Program-made: the position numbers and the translations under genes | Notes under the pieces: generated by a model | The model's input: only the letters and a program-made list of their open reading frames with translations | Databases searched by the model: none | What the model was told of the DNA's origin: nothing | Assembly: GCF_000156235.1 (NCBI RefSeq) | Contig: NZ_DS996817.1 | Coordinates: 52,893-116,892, forward strand | DNA from: Pseudovibrio sp000156235 | GTDB taxonomy: Bacteria > Pseudomonadota > Alphaproteobacteria > Rhizobiales > Stappiaceae | Direction: 5' to 3' | Length of the DNA stretch: 64,000 nucleotides | Shown here: piece after piece, positions 45,097 to 53,581 of the stretch | Numbering within the stretch: position 1 is the stretch's first letter | Layout of the letters: each line of letters opens with the position of its first letter

Positions 45097-46655
45097 GGCT
45101 GGTTCACCGGCTGTATCTGCTTGCGATTAAACGGCGGTACAGCCGAGATGATGGTGAGAGGTCTTCCATCCCTGATTGGCGCAGCATTCGGACGGTTCCA
45201 CCACCCTCCGCCCAGCGCGAAGAAAAGAGCGACTGTGTCTGTGAAGCGGGCAGCCTGCGCTTGCACTAGATTGATTTTTGCTTGCTGGTAGGTTTGCACT
45301 GCGAGCAGTAGCGTTGTCAGGTCGATGGCCCCGACATTGTATTGCTGCTGTGTCAAGCGCAGGCTTTTTCTGGCTGAGCGTTCTGCTGCCAAACTGGCCT
45401 TCAATGCGCGGGCGTCATTCTCTAAAGCCGCAATGGCATTGGCCGTATCTCCAAATGCTGTCACAACGGTTTCACGGTAATTGGCAGCTGAGGCTTCAAA
45501 GGCAGCAACCGCGGCCTTGCGTTGGCTGTTTAGCGCTCCAGCATCAAAAATAGTTTGCGCGATTGATGTGTTGATTTGCCAGGCACCAGTTCCAGAAAAG
45601 AACAGGCGATTGAAGACATCAGATTCGTTGCCAACGTTCCCCGTGATTTGAAAACTAGGAAGCTGGTTTGCCAGAGCAACGCCGATGTTTGCACTGGCCT
45701 GCCAGAGCTGTGCCTCCGCAGAGCGCACGTCTGGGCGTTGAGCAACCAGTTCTGACGGTAAGCTCAAAGGTAGCTTTCGCGGCAGCTTCAGATCTGAAAG
45801 ATCAAACTCCTTCACGATGTTCTGGGTCGGATAGAAACCACCCAGCGTCTTGATCTGGTTCTTCTGAACAACCAGTTGTTGTTGCAGGGGTGGCAGCGTC
45901 GCTTTGGTTTGCTCCAGTGTTGCAAGCTGTTGCAGGACCTGACTTTCATCCACACCACCCAGCCTGAACTGCGCCCGCAGAATGGAAAGCTGCTTCTGCT
46001 GTACCTTGATGATTTCTTCCGTTGCACGGATCTGGCCCCTTAGGGAGGCCTCCAAGATCACCGCATTTAGCAGGTTGGATGTCAGCGTCAGATGCGCTGC
46101 CTCTACCAGGAACTGGTTGTTTTGAATATTCGCGACCTGAGACTCGATGTTCCGACGTGTGCCTCCCCAAACGTCGAGCGTATAAGAGATGGCCAGTGAT
46201 AGGCTGTAGGTCGTGAAGAACGGATTCAGGTTCGCCACGATCTCACTGGCTCCACCACCGCCAATCGGGAACTTCTGCCGGTTTCGACTGGCATTGCCCG
46301 TGACTGTCGGATAAAGCGCAGCGCCCGCTGCATAAGCGGTTTCCTGTGCCTGTCTTAAGTTGGCTTCAGCCTGCGCGATTGTGGGGCTGTTGGCGACAGC
46401 GAGGCTGACATAGGTGTTCAGCGCCTTGGACTCAAACAGTTCCCACCACTCTCCGGGCAGATCTCTTTGAGTGGAGAAGCTTTGAGAAGCGCCGCCCTGA
46501 ATGTTCGCGGAGACTGTTGCGCCCGGGTCATTGCGGGTATAGCGGGCTTCGGGTGAGAGCTCTGGCCTTTTAAAATCCGGGCCAACCATACAGGCAGAGA
46601 GCATGAAAAGCAGCAGCAGTCCTGAACGCCCACGCAACGCAGGCGCAAGAGACAT
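45093..46655 (-). CDS. Outer-membrane efflux lipoprotein (NodT/OprM family)
   Basis: A 520-residue TolC-like channel of the NodT/OprM family. A lipoprotein signal ends at LFMLSAC, so C22 would be acylated; the mature part starts MVGPDFKRPEL, typical of the family. Two outer_membrane_efflux repeats form the coiled-coil barrel (QAEANLRQAQETAYAAGAALYPTV, and VAQRPDVRSAEAQLWQASANIGVA). An in-frame ATG at 46715 would add 20 residues; the shorter start gives a standard signal peptide. It is the first gene of the efflux operon. Confidence 0.92.
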   Translation of the reverse strand: MSLAPALRGRSGLLLLFMLSACMVGPDFKRPELSPEARYTRNDPGATVSANIQGGASQSFSTQRDLPGEWWELFESKALNTYVSLAVANSPTIAQAEANLRQAQETAYAAGAALYPTVTGNASRNRQKFPIGGGGASEIVANLNPFFTTYSLSLAISYTLDVWGGTRRNIESQVANIQNNQFLVEAAHLTLTSNLLNAVILEASLRGQIRATEEIIKVQQKQLSILRAQFRLGGVDESQVLQQLATLEQTKATLPPLQQQLVVQKNQIKTLGGFYPTQNIVKEFDLSDLKLPRKLPLSLPSELVAQRPDVRSAEAQLWQASANIGVALANQLPSFQITGNVGNESDVFNRLFFSGTGAWQINTSIAQTIFDAGALNSQRKAAVAAFEASAANYRETVVTAFGDTANAIAALENDARALKASLAAERSARKSLRLTQQQYNVGAIDLTTLLLAVQTYQQAKINLVQAQAARFTDTVALFFALGGGWWNRPNAAPIRDGRPLTIISAVPPFNRKQIQPVNQP

Positions 46656-46929
46656 CGTCTGCTTGCTGCTTAACCCGAACCTGAAACTCAACAGAGGTGC
46701 TCCAATGACCTGCATCTTTTATTGGCGGAGAACGAAGCTGTACGCACACTAAAACACTGGCCAAGGACACGGCTTACCTAAGGGTACTTGATGCTGATTT
46801 TGCAGGTCAAACACGCTTCTGATGTGGAATGGGTTATCCCAAACTAATGGTGTGTAACATCCTATTTTACCTAGTTATATTAGATGGTTAGGCTGCGAAA
46901 TCCCATGGGATGTGTGTTTTCAATGTGGC

Positions 46930-48054
46930 TTAATGCAGGTCAGACACACGCTCAGAAATCATAGAGAGGAGCAGCTTCTCATAGGCATCAATCGCACGTT
47001 CCTGAGAGAAGTCACGGGCTCGTGTCGCCAGCGTATCATCAGAGCGGTCGCATTTGACTGCGGCGAGGATTGCTTCAGAGAGCTTGTCGGCATCTCCAGC
47101 TGGCACCAACCAACCATTACGAACATCGCTAAGCGCTTCCCTCGCTCCTGCTCCACTGTTGAGAGCTATGACTGGTGTACCGAGAGCCATGGCACGGACC
47201 ATCTCTCCAGGGACACTGTCTTGTTGGGAGATGGAAACATAAACGTTGGCGGCACGAAGGAAGCGCTCCGGTTTCTCGACCTCTCCCGGCATGGTGACGA
47301 TATCATCCAGCGCCAGGTTTGAAGCGAGTAACCGCATCTCCTCCTGATCCTCACTTCGCCCGAGAAGATAAGCCCGCAGATTGTCTTTGTAGCGACTGAG
47401 AGCCATGGCCCGCAGGAGTTGGTGATTGGCGTTCTGGCTGGATGTGCCACCAACACTGACCACCTTGTTCGCACCATGGGGATCGAACCAGTCCTCTTCA
47501 ATGGGCTCTGCTGCCGTTTCAAACACGTTCATTTCGACAAGAGGATTATAGATGATGCAAGTCTTTTCTTTGGGCACCTGCTCGCAAAGATCAACGACGT
47601 GTTCAATGGACTTTAGCGTACAGATTACCCTATCTGCATCGCGATAGAGCAAAGGAACGGCAATGGTTGCTGCGCTCTTTTGGGTTTCTATCGCCAGATT
47701 GCTGGAGATGGTCACTGAAGAATGCAGTGTGATTGCAACAGGCACTTTGAGACGAGAGCGGGTTTTAACAGCACTGAGGCAGGCGATGTTGCTGCCGGTA
47801 CCGTGAGACAGAATGATGTCCGGCTTTTCTTTCTCCACCATGCGGGCAACACCAGCAGCAGCTGCTGCAGCTCTGGCTTTTTCCAGAAAGACTGGTGTGA
47901 TACGCGGTGAGTAGTGGGAGAGATCTCTTGGCTTACCGGTAAGGGTGATCAGCGTGATGTTGTGTTGGCGCGCGGCAAGACCGTTGGCGACCACCTCGGT
48001 GATCTCTGTAATGTCTTCATCAAGGAAGCTTTCCTGAACAATAAAGAGCTTCAT
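46930..48054 (-). CDS. Glycosyltransferase family 4 (GT-B fold)
   Basis: A 374-residue GT-B glycosyltransferase. The C-terminal Glycos_transf_1 domain shows VSVGGTSSQNANHQLLRAMAL, LGRSEDQEEMRLLASNLALDDIVTMPGEVEKPERFLRAANVYVSIS and the donor-site GEMVRAMALGTPVIAL with SGAGAREAL. The N-terminal domain begins MKLFIVQESFLDEDITEI. ATG 48054 is preferred since the 15-residue upstream extension is polar and unlike the fold; GGGGG lies close upstream. The acceptor (polysaccharide or glycolipid) is unknown and no other cell-envelope genes flank it. Confidence 0.85.
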   Translation of the reverse strand: MKLFIVQESFLDEDITEITEVVANGLAARQHNITLITLTGKPRDLSHYSPRITPVFLEKARAAAAAAGVARMVEKEKPDIILSHGTGSNIACLSAVKTRSRLKVPVAITLHSSVTISSNLAIETQKSAATIAVPLLYRDADRVICTLKSIEHVVDLCEQVPKEKTCIIYNPLVEMNVFETAAEPIEEDWFDPHGANKVVSVGGTSSQNANHQLLRAMALSRYKDNLRAYLLGRSEDQEEMRLLASNLALDDIVTMPGEVEKPERFLRAANVYVSISQQDSVPGEMVRAMALGTPVIALNSGAGAREALSDVRNGWLVPAGDADKLSEAILAAVKCDRSDDTLATRARDFSQERAIDAYEKLLLSMISERVSDLH

Positions 48055-48429
48055 GACGCGCCCCCGGCCCCCCGGTCGATCTGGTGCGTCTTCAGACACC
48101 CAGAAACCTGGTTCAGAGAGCTCGCACCGAAGCTCAATCTAGAAATCTACGGTGTTGTTCTCAATCTGGTTGATTTGATACCCGGTTATCTCCCAATGCA
48201 ATTATCAGGGTAATTTCGTACTTGGCACCCCATGTCCGGCACATCTGGATCTGTCCGCACAAGCTTAGTGGTTTTATTGGTTTCTACCGCTGGTATGAAA
48301 ATGAATCACATTGCTGCAGCACAACACTTTTTTCTGCATTTCAATGATGATTTGCCCTTTAAAAATTAGGAGCTCCCGCCTATTGTGCGCGGCAGCAAAT
48401 TCAGTTCAAACGTGTAGATTAAGCCTCCT
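48055..48429. promoter_or_regulatory. Divergent intergenic region before purU
   Basis: About 375 bases between the divergent glycosyltransferase and purU genes. No gene or known riboswitch was recognised. The purU start is not preceded by an obvious Shine-Dalgarno sequence (AAGCCTCCT lies just before the ATG). Confidence 0.3.
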
Positions 48430-49287
48430 ATGAACACTCAGGCAAACTATGTGCTCACCCTTTCCTGCGGAGACAGAAAAGGGATCGTTGCAGCGGTTGC
48501 TAACTCAATCGCTTCTCAAAACTGCAACATCTGCGAGAGCGCCCAATACGGCGATCCAGAGACCAACCGCTTCTTTATGCGCATTTCCTTCAATGCACCT
48601 GAAGGGATGACTAAAGAGCAGTTTGAAGAGGGCTTTGGCCCTGTGGCAACGGGCTATGGTTTTGACTGGAAAGTGCATGACCTTTCCAAGAAGCCACGTG
48701 TTCTGGTGCTGGTTTCCCAAATGGGTCACTGCCTGAACGATCTGCTCTACCGTAATTCCACCGGTCAGCTGCCGATGGACCTGGTGGCGGTTGCTTCCAA
48801 CCACACCAAGTATCAGTCCCGCGTTGAGCATGAGCAGATTCCATTCCATTATCTGCCGGTGACCAAAGAGACCAAGGCTGAGCAGGAAGCCCAGATTGTG
48901 GAGCTGGTGGAACGCGAAAACATCGATCTGGTGATCCTTGCGCGTTACATGCAGATTCTCTCCAACGAGCTTTGTGAGAGGCTGGCTGGCAAGGTGATCA
49001 ATATCCACCACTCTTTCCTGCCTAGCTTTATAGGTGCAAAACCATATCACCGGGCCCATGCACGCGGCGTCAAGATGGTTGGCGCCACAGCGCACTATGT
49101 GACCGCTGACCTTGACGAAGGCCCGATCATCGAGCAAGACGTGAGCCGGGTTGAACACTTCCATTCGGTGAACGAACTCATTGCCCAGGGGCGTGATACG
49201 GAAAGTCAGGTTCTTGCTCGCGCTGTCCGCTATCATCTGGAGCACCGAATCCTCCTTAACGGTGATCGTACCGTGATCTTTAAATAG
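48430..49287 (+). CDS. purU: Formyltetrahydrofolate deformylase
   Basis: Hydrolyses 10-formyl-tetrahydrofolate to formate and tetrahydrofolate. The 285-residue protein has an N-terminal ACT domain (CGDRKGIVAAVANSIASQNCNI) and a C-terminal formyltransferase domain with the catalytic INIHHSFLPSFIGAKPYHRAHARGVKMVGATAHYV and DLDEGPIIEQDV motifs. It is eight bases upstream of folD, so the pair makes a folate one-carbon operon. Confidence 0.96.
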   Translation: MNTQANYVLTLSCGDRKGIVAAVANSIASQNCNICESAQYGDPETNRFFMRISFNAPEGMTKEQFEEGFGPVATGYGFDWKVHDLSKKPRVLVLVSQMGHCLNDLLYRNSTGQLPMDLVAVASNHTKYQSRVEHEQIPFHYLPVTKETKAEQEAQIVELVERENIDLVILARYMQILSNELCERLAGKVINIHHSFLPSFIGAKPYHRAHARGVKMVGATAHYVTADLDEGPIIEQDVSRVEHFHSVNELIAQGRDTESQVLARAVRYHLEHRILLNGDRTVIFK

Positions 49288-49295
49288 GACTTGCC

Positions 49296-50222
49296 ATGAG
49301 TGAGGCTCTTATTATCGACGGCAAAGCCATTGCTGCATCTGTAACTGACGAGATCACTGCGCGTGCTGCGCGCCTTGAATCTGAGACAGGTGTCAAGCCA
49401 GGGTTGGCTGTTGTGATTGTGGGTGAAGACCCTGCCAGTCAGGTTTATGTACGCAACAAGGGCCGGACTGCAAAAGCATGTGGTTTCAACTCCATCACGC
49501 ACACCTTGCCAGCTGATGTGAGTGAAGAAGAGCTGCTCGCTCTTGTGACGAGTTTGAATGAAGACGATGCTGTTCACGGTATTCTCGTGCAGCTGCCTCT
49601 GCCAAAGCACATCAACGAGAACAAAGTTCTTGATCTGATCAAACCAGAGAAAGACGTCGACGGGTTCCACCCAATCAACGTTGGCCTCCTAGGCAGCGGC
49701 AACACGGATCGTGCGCTGGTGCCATGTACACCGGCAGGCAGCGTGCTGCTGGCGAAGAAAGCATTGGGCGATGACCTTTCCGGCAAAACTGCTGTGATTG
49801 TTGGCCGTTCCAACATTGTCGGCAAGCCAATTGCACAATTGCTGCTGCAGGAACATTGCACTGTGACCATCGCGCACTCCCGTACAAAGGACCTGCCTGA
49901 TGTGGTTCGTAGTGCGGATATCGTGATTGCTGCTGTTGGTCGTCCGCAGATGATCAAAGGCGATTGGCTGAAACCGGGTGCTACCGTGATTGACGTTGGT
50001 ATCAACCGCATTCCTGCGCCTGAGAAAGGTGAAGGTAAGACCCGTCTGGTTGGTGATGTGGCGTTTGATGAAGCGCTGGGTCACACAGCGGCGATTACGC
50101 CAGTTCCACGCGGTGTTGGGCCGATGACTATCGCAATGCTGATGAGCAACACGCTGACCGCTGCGCGCCGCCTGATGGGGTTGAGCGAAGAGCCACCGCT
50201 CTTTGAAGCGCTGAACAGCTAA
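49296..50222 (+). CDS. folD: Methylenetetrahydrofolate dehydrogenase / cyclohydrolase
   Basis: Interconverts 5,10-methylene-, methenyl- and 10-formyl-tetrahydrofolate with NADP. The 308-residue protein has the family motifs YVRNKGRTAKACG (catalytic tyrosine/lysine region), GILVQLPLPKHI, PEKDVDGFHP, the GRSNIVGKPIAQLLL nucleotide-binding loop and the C-terminal AAITPVPRGVGPMTIAMLMSNT. Short gap to purU suggests co-transcription. A terminator follows. Confidence 0.97.
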   Translation: MSEALIIDGKAIAASVTDEITARAARLESETGVKPGLAVVIVGEDPASQVYVRNKGRTAKACGFNSITHTLPADVSEEELLALVTSLNEDDAVHGILVQLPLPKHINENKVLDLIKPEKDVDGFHPINVGLLGSGNTDRALVPCTPAGSVLLAKKALGDDLSGKTAVIVGRSNIVGKPIAQLLLQEHCTVTIAHSRTKDLPDVVRSADIVIAAVGRPQMIKGDWLKPGATVIDVGINRIPAPEKGEGKTRLVGDVAFDEALGHTAAITPVPRGVGPMTIAMLMSNTLTAARRLMGLSEEPPLFEALNS

Positions 50223-50238
50223 AACAGATTTTCAGGTA

Positions 50239-50272
50239 GGGCTCCGACACTCCATCGGAGCCTTTCTTTTTT
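50239..50272 (+). terminator. Terminator after folD
   Basis: Stem GGCTCCGA / TCGGAGCC around a 7-base loop at about 50240-50262, followed by TTTCTTTTTT. It isolates the purU-folD transcript from the secretion cassette downstream. Confidence 0.85.
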
Positions 50273-50368
50273 GGCCACGCTCCAACCCTGCGCACCTTTG
50301 TGCTTTACAGAACTTTGTTTTTATTTGCACTTTTCTTATTGGTTGTAATTTCTGACACACCACACGCC

Positions 50369-50386
50369 TTGGCACGCCGCTAGCTT
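50369..50386 (+). promoter_or_regulatory. Sigma-54 (-24/-12) promoter of the effector cassette
   Basis: TTGGCACGCCGCTAGCTT fits the RpoN consensus TTGGCACR-N4-TTGCW with one mismatch (TAGC for TTGC) and exact GG-to-GC spacing. It lies 32 bases before the first chaperone start and just after the folD terminator, so transcription would begin near 50395. If real, expression needs an enhancer-binding activator. Confidence 0.65.
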
Positions 50387-50417
50387 CTTCTCAAACAATG
50401 TAATTGAGGAGATGCAA

Positions 50418-50840
50418 ATGCACAGTGCGGATCGTGTCACCGCAGTTATAGGCCAAACGCTTGGTTTACCTGAGTTGGCGTTTGATGGTTCTGGCCATGC
50501 AGAGCTGGTGTTTGAGGGCAGCTTTTCTGGATTTCTGAGCCGTGTCGATGACAGAAATCTGGAATTCAGTTTCTATCTGCCAGATCTAAATCTCAGCGAT
50601 CCGAACATCTTAACGGCAATGCTCTCAGCGAACTGCCGTGGTAACGCGACAGGTTCCGGTCGGCTCGCAATTGATGAAGACAGCATGCAGGCGCTTTACT
50701 GCGAGCGCTGGAGCGTTGATGATGTGCAGGATCACAAAGTCCCTGAAAGGCTGATTGATTTGGTTTCAACCGCTGCCTTCTGGCTCGCTGAAGGCACGCA
50801 CTCAACGCTCTCCGCAAAACCACTTACCGTCGCTTCTTAG
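50418..50840 (+). CDS. CesT-family type III secretion chaperone 1
   Basis: A 140-residue acidic protein with the class I (CesT/Tir family) chaperone layout: N-terminal helix with LGLPELAFDGSGHAELVFEG, beta strands (FSFYLPDLNLSDPNILTAMLSANC), RLAIDEDSMQALYCERW and a final amphipathic helix ERLIDLVSTAAFWLAEG. Such chaperones dimerise and hold the N-terminus of one effector for export. ATG 50418 is six bases after GAGGAG; the ATG at 50412 abuts it and is less likely. It opens a cassette with a second chaperone and a RhoGAP effector. Confidence 0.78.
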   Translation: MHSADRVTAVIGQTLGLPELAFDGSGHAELVFEGSFSGFLSRVDDRNLEFSFYLPDLNLSDPNILTAMLSANCRGNATGSGRLAIDEDSMQALYCERWSVDDVQDHKVPERLIDLVSTAAFWLAEGTHSTLSAKPLTVAS

Positions 50841-50900
50841 TGCTGAAAAGAACAGAGCTTTCTGATGCGAAACAATAATCTGATCTCAACAGTCAAATAA

Positions 50901-50922
50901 ATCCAAGCACCTCGACTTGGAT
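50901..50922. promoter_or_regulatory. Intercistronic hairpin between chaperone genes
   Basis: Perfect 7-bp stem ATCCAAG (50901-50907) / CTTGGAT (50916-50922) with an 8-nt loop and no T-run, in the 105-base gap between the two chaperone genes. It may be a processing or stability element. Confidence 0.4.
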
Positions 50923-50945
50923 GCCTCAAGTAAGGCGGGGGAGCG

Positions 50946-51419
50946 ATGCGCCAGTTATTAGATGAACTTCTGAATGAGATCGGTCGAAGAATTGGCCTTG
51001 ATGGTCTGTCTTTGAATGAAGACAATACGCTTCTTCTGGGGCTCGAGAAAGACCTCTTCATGACGGCACAGTGGCGCGAGGACACACAGACCCTGCTGTT
51101 TAATGCGGTAGTGAACACGCAGCCTTGCGAAGACCCGGCAAAGCTGAAGGCGCTTATGCAGACGAACTGCGTGCTGACGCTTGGCCATGGCATGAGCTTC
51201 AACATTGATCCGGCCACAGATCGTATCAACCTGTCTCAGGTGATCGACATTGCCGATAAATCTTCTTTCACACTGCAGGAAAAGCTTGAGCAGTTCATCA
51301 GCACTTCCGCCTCCTGGCATGAGCGCCTGAGCAGTTCAGCTCCGCTTGAGATGGACTGGCAACACTCCGCGCCTACCACAACAGAACATTCTTTTGAAAC
51401 TTTGGGTATGAGAGTATGA
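50946..51419 (+). CDS. CesT-family type III secretion chaperone 2
   Basis: A 157-residue protein with the same class I chaperone plan as its neighbour but little sequence identity: LLDELLNEIGRRIGLDGLSLNEDNTLLLGLEKD, TLLFNAVVNTQPCEDPAKLKALMQTNCVLTLGHGMSFNIDP and a closing helix LQEKLEQFISTSASWHERL. A C-terminal tail of about 30 residues is Ser/Thr-rich. GGGGGAG precedes the ATG. Its stop overlaps the RhoGAP gene start (ATGA), so this chaperone is the one most likely to serve that effector directly. Confidence 0.75.
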   Translation: MRQLLDELLNEIGRRIGLDGLSLNEDNTLLLGLEKDLFMTAQWREDTQTLLFNAVVNTQPCEDPAKLKALMQTNCVLTLGHGMSFNIDPATDRINLSQVIDIADKSSFTLQEKLEQFISTSASWHERLSSSAPLEMDWQHSAPTTTEHSFETLGMRV

Positions 51420-52306
51420 CCGCAATTAACCTCGCACATTTTCAAAACGCGATCGACAGCCATGTTGCTAACGGTAATCTGGATCAGAAGCTGACAGTGA
51501 CAGATAGTGGCGCTTTGCAAACCCGTGAAGCAAGCTCCACACTGGCAGGCAAGTTGGTGTCCTGGCACAATCTCAGCTCCTCTGAGGGCACGCAAAAAGC
51601 TCAGGATCAAGGCGCATTTCGTACAGCTCTGCAAGACAAGTTTGGCAAAGAGCTGGGCGAGCAGGCCTATAAGTATGCCTGCAATGCCTGCGGATACACC
51701 GATGGAAAGTTTCATAGCCTGACGGTAAAGCAGATTTCTACAGGTATCGATTTCGCTGTGCTTCATAAGCATGAAGCTGAAGTGCAGAACAAAAGCATCA
51801 TTAAATACTTTGAGCAAAACCCGGAGCAGTTATCGAGTGTTGGATTGGCCCGTGTAAATGGTAGTAAGAATGAGATCAGTAAGCTGATTGCGAACAGGAC
51901 GTCTCAGGACTTTGATAACAACGTACATGGCAAAGTAGAACACGAGCTTGCGGGCGCATTTAAGCAGAACCTCAGAGAAAATATGAGTAACACTGAGCTA
52001 GCGAAGGTCTTGGACTTTGTGAAAAGCTATGATCCAGTCCTCGATAATCTGCCTGCACTGAATGAGTTACCAGAAATGGTGCAAGACACAGTAAAGTTTT
52101 CCAGGATGATTGCTGAGAAGGCAGATGTAAACAAGATGCAACCTTCAAATCTTGCGATCGTGTTTGGCCCTAACGTCGTAAAAGACAATACCTTAGCCCC
52201 TATGGAGCAATTTGGCCTCATTGAGGCTGGAAACAAGTTCTTCACCGCGTTGGTTGAGCGCGAGCTGCCTGACGATTACTACTTGCGCATACCGAAAAAC
52301 GACTAA
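51416..52306 (+). CDS. Putative type III effector with eukaryote-like RhoGAP domain
   Basis: A 296-residue protein with no signal peptide. Residues 1-110 are polar and Ser/Thr/Gln-rich, as in effector secretion and chaperone-binding regions. Residues about 120-285 read as a RhoGAP domain: arginine-finger loop GLARVNGS (R146), then EHELAGAFKQNLREN (K183, R187) and KMQPSNLAIVFGPNVV (N245), matching Arg85, Lys122, Arg126 and Asn194 of human p50RhoGAP. All catalytic positions are kept, so GTPase activation is expected. Coupled by ATGA overlap to the second chaperone. YopE/ExoS/SptP GAP effectors use an unrelated helical bundle. Secretion and target are inferred. Confidence 0.75.
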   Translation: MTAINLAHFQNAIDSHVANGNLDQKLTVTDSGALQTREASSTLAGKLVSWHNLSSSEGTQKAQDQGAFRTALQDKFGKELGEQAYKYACNACGYTDGKFHSLTVKQISTGIDFAVLHKHEAEVQNKSIIKYFEQNPEQLSSVGLARVNGSKNEISKLIANRTSQDFDNNVHGKVEHELAGAFKQNLRENMSNTELAKVLDFVKSYDPVLDNLPALNELPEMVQDTVKFSRMIAEKADVNKMQPSNLAIVFGPNVVKDNTLAPMEQFGLIEAGNKFFTALVERELPDDYYLRIPKND

Positions 52307-52313
52307 ATAAAAA

Positions 52314-52346
52314 GGCCGCTGAGTAGAACACTCAGCGGCCTTTTTT
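52314..52346. terminator. Strong terminator closing the effector cassette
   Basis: Perfect 11-bp stem GGCCGCTGAGT (52314-52324) / ACTCAGCGGCC (52330-52340), loop of five, with T-run after and A-run before. It ends the effector gene and the convergent transglycosylase gene. Confidence 0.92.
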
Positions 52347-52363
52347 ACATTTCTCAGGCTGGA

Positions 52364-53209
52364 TTAGTTGCTCAGTTTTTCAGCCATGATCTGGATGGTT
52401 TTGACGTACACACCAGCGCGGTTCCAGGAGCGGATCACTTCGTAGTTTGGTGTGCCCGGTCCCCATGGTTGGCCCGGTTGCCAGCCGTAGGACATGAGGA
52501 AGTGCGCGGTGGATGCCAGAGTATCTGCTGTGTTGTACAGCAGGTCACGTTTGCCGTCGCCGCTGTAGTCAATCGCAAACTTGATGTAGGAGGAAGCGAG
52601 GAACTGGGTCTGGCCGAGTTCGCCTGCCCATGCACCCTTCATTTCGCTTGGCTGCAAGTCGCCTTTCTGGACGATCAACAGTGCATGATACAGCTCGTTG
52701 CGGAAGAAATCTGCGCGGCGGCAGTCATAGGCCAGCGTTGCCAGTGCGCGAATGGTATTCATCTTACCGATGCCACGACCATAGCCTGTTTCAAGGCCCC
52801 AGATAGCGGTAATGATTTCGCGCGGAACGCCAAATTCGTTCTCAATGCGGGTGAAGAGCGCGTTGTGCTTCTTCATCAACTTGCGACCTTTGTTAATCAG
52901 CGCATTGTTGACGCGAAGCTTGTAGAATTCTTCGAAGCTGAGTTTGAAGGATTTCTGATTGCGATCGTAACCAATGACCTTGCGGTTATACGTAATTCCG
53001 CTCAGTGACTTGTTAATAGTTGCCTTGGAGATCCCCTGGGATTGCAGCGTATTTTTGTAGGATGCGAGCCAGCGGTCAAAGCCTGCTCCAGTATCTCCAC
53101 AGGTCGCTGCCTGGGCTGATGATACGCCTACAACTAACAGACCAGCGCCAAGTAATAGCCCAGCTTTTCTAGTTTTGACCTTTACAGTCTCAATAAATGA
53201 TTCGAACAC
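52364..53209 (-). CDS. Lytic murein transglycosylase, MltB type (GH103)
   Basis: A 281-residue periplasmic transglycosylase that cleaves glycan strands of peptidoglycan with 1,6-anhydro ends. A long N-terminal region holds a signal peptide ending near SSAQA. The GH103 domain shows the catalytic glutamate in AIWGLETGYG (E140), then ALATLAYDCRRADFFRNEL, GAWAGELGQTQFLASSY and SYGWQPGQPW. Start taken as the GTG at 53209, six bases after GGAG; an upstream GTG lacks this. It could help the secretion apparatus cross the wall, although housekeeping use is just as likely. Confidence 0.92.
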   Translation of the reverse strand: MFESFIETVKVKTRKAGLLLGAGLLVVGVSSAQAATCGDTGAGFDRWLASYKNTLQSQGISKATINKSLSGITYNRKVIGYDRNQKSFKLSFEEFYKLRVNNALINKGRKLMKKHNALFTRIENEFGVPREIITAIWGLETGYGRGIGKMNTIRALATLAYDCRRADFFRNELYHALLIVQKGDLQPSEMKGAWAGELGQTQFLASSYIKFAIDYSGDGKRDLLYNTADTLASTAHFLMSYGWQPGQPWGPGTPNYEVIRSWNRAGVYVKTIQIMAEKLSN

Positions 53210-53462
53210 CCCAAACTCCTGCGTGATCACTAAGCAATTTTGATGGTTCTAACGAACAATATTAGCCAAATTGGCGGATAACTGAAAAATTTTGCAGTCC
53301 TAATATATTTATTCGCATTTTAACCTTGATCCTAACACCGGCATGTGTCCAACTAAAGGCCGTACACAGAACTGTTTTCAACATGCCTGATCGTTTTGGA
53401 CAACCTATAGGCGCATAATTAAGGACAAGCTAACACTTAGCTGGACTTACGCAGGGGAAGGT

Positions 53463-53519
53463 ATGCACTTAGACGCTAACCTCAATGAGGTGAGTCTCCA
53501 GGTTGGGAACTTGTGGTGA
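53463..53519 (+). CDS. Possible 18-residue leader peptide before the BMP-family gene
   Basis: An 18-codon frame (MHLDANLNEVSLQVGNLW) begins with ATG after GGGGAAGGT, a good ribosome site, and ends in TGA overlapping a GTG that is in frame with the BMP gene. The leader holds stem ACCTC/GAGGT (53479-53491), and TGGGAA/TTCCCA further on. Whether it is translated is unknown. Confidence 0.35.
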   Translation: MHLDANLNEVSLQVGNLW

Positions 53520-53581
53520 AAACAGACTTGGCGACCGGGCAACGTGAAGGTTTCCCATTGGGATATAACGGAGGAATGGGT

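Noticed and set aside
48505..49245. 246-codon open frame antisense to purU
   Set aside because: Entirely within purU, no start signals or family.
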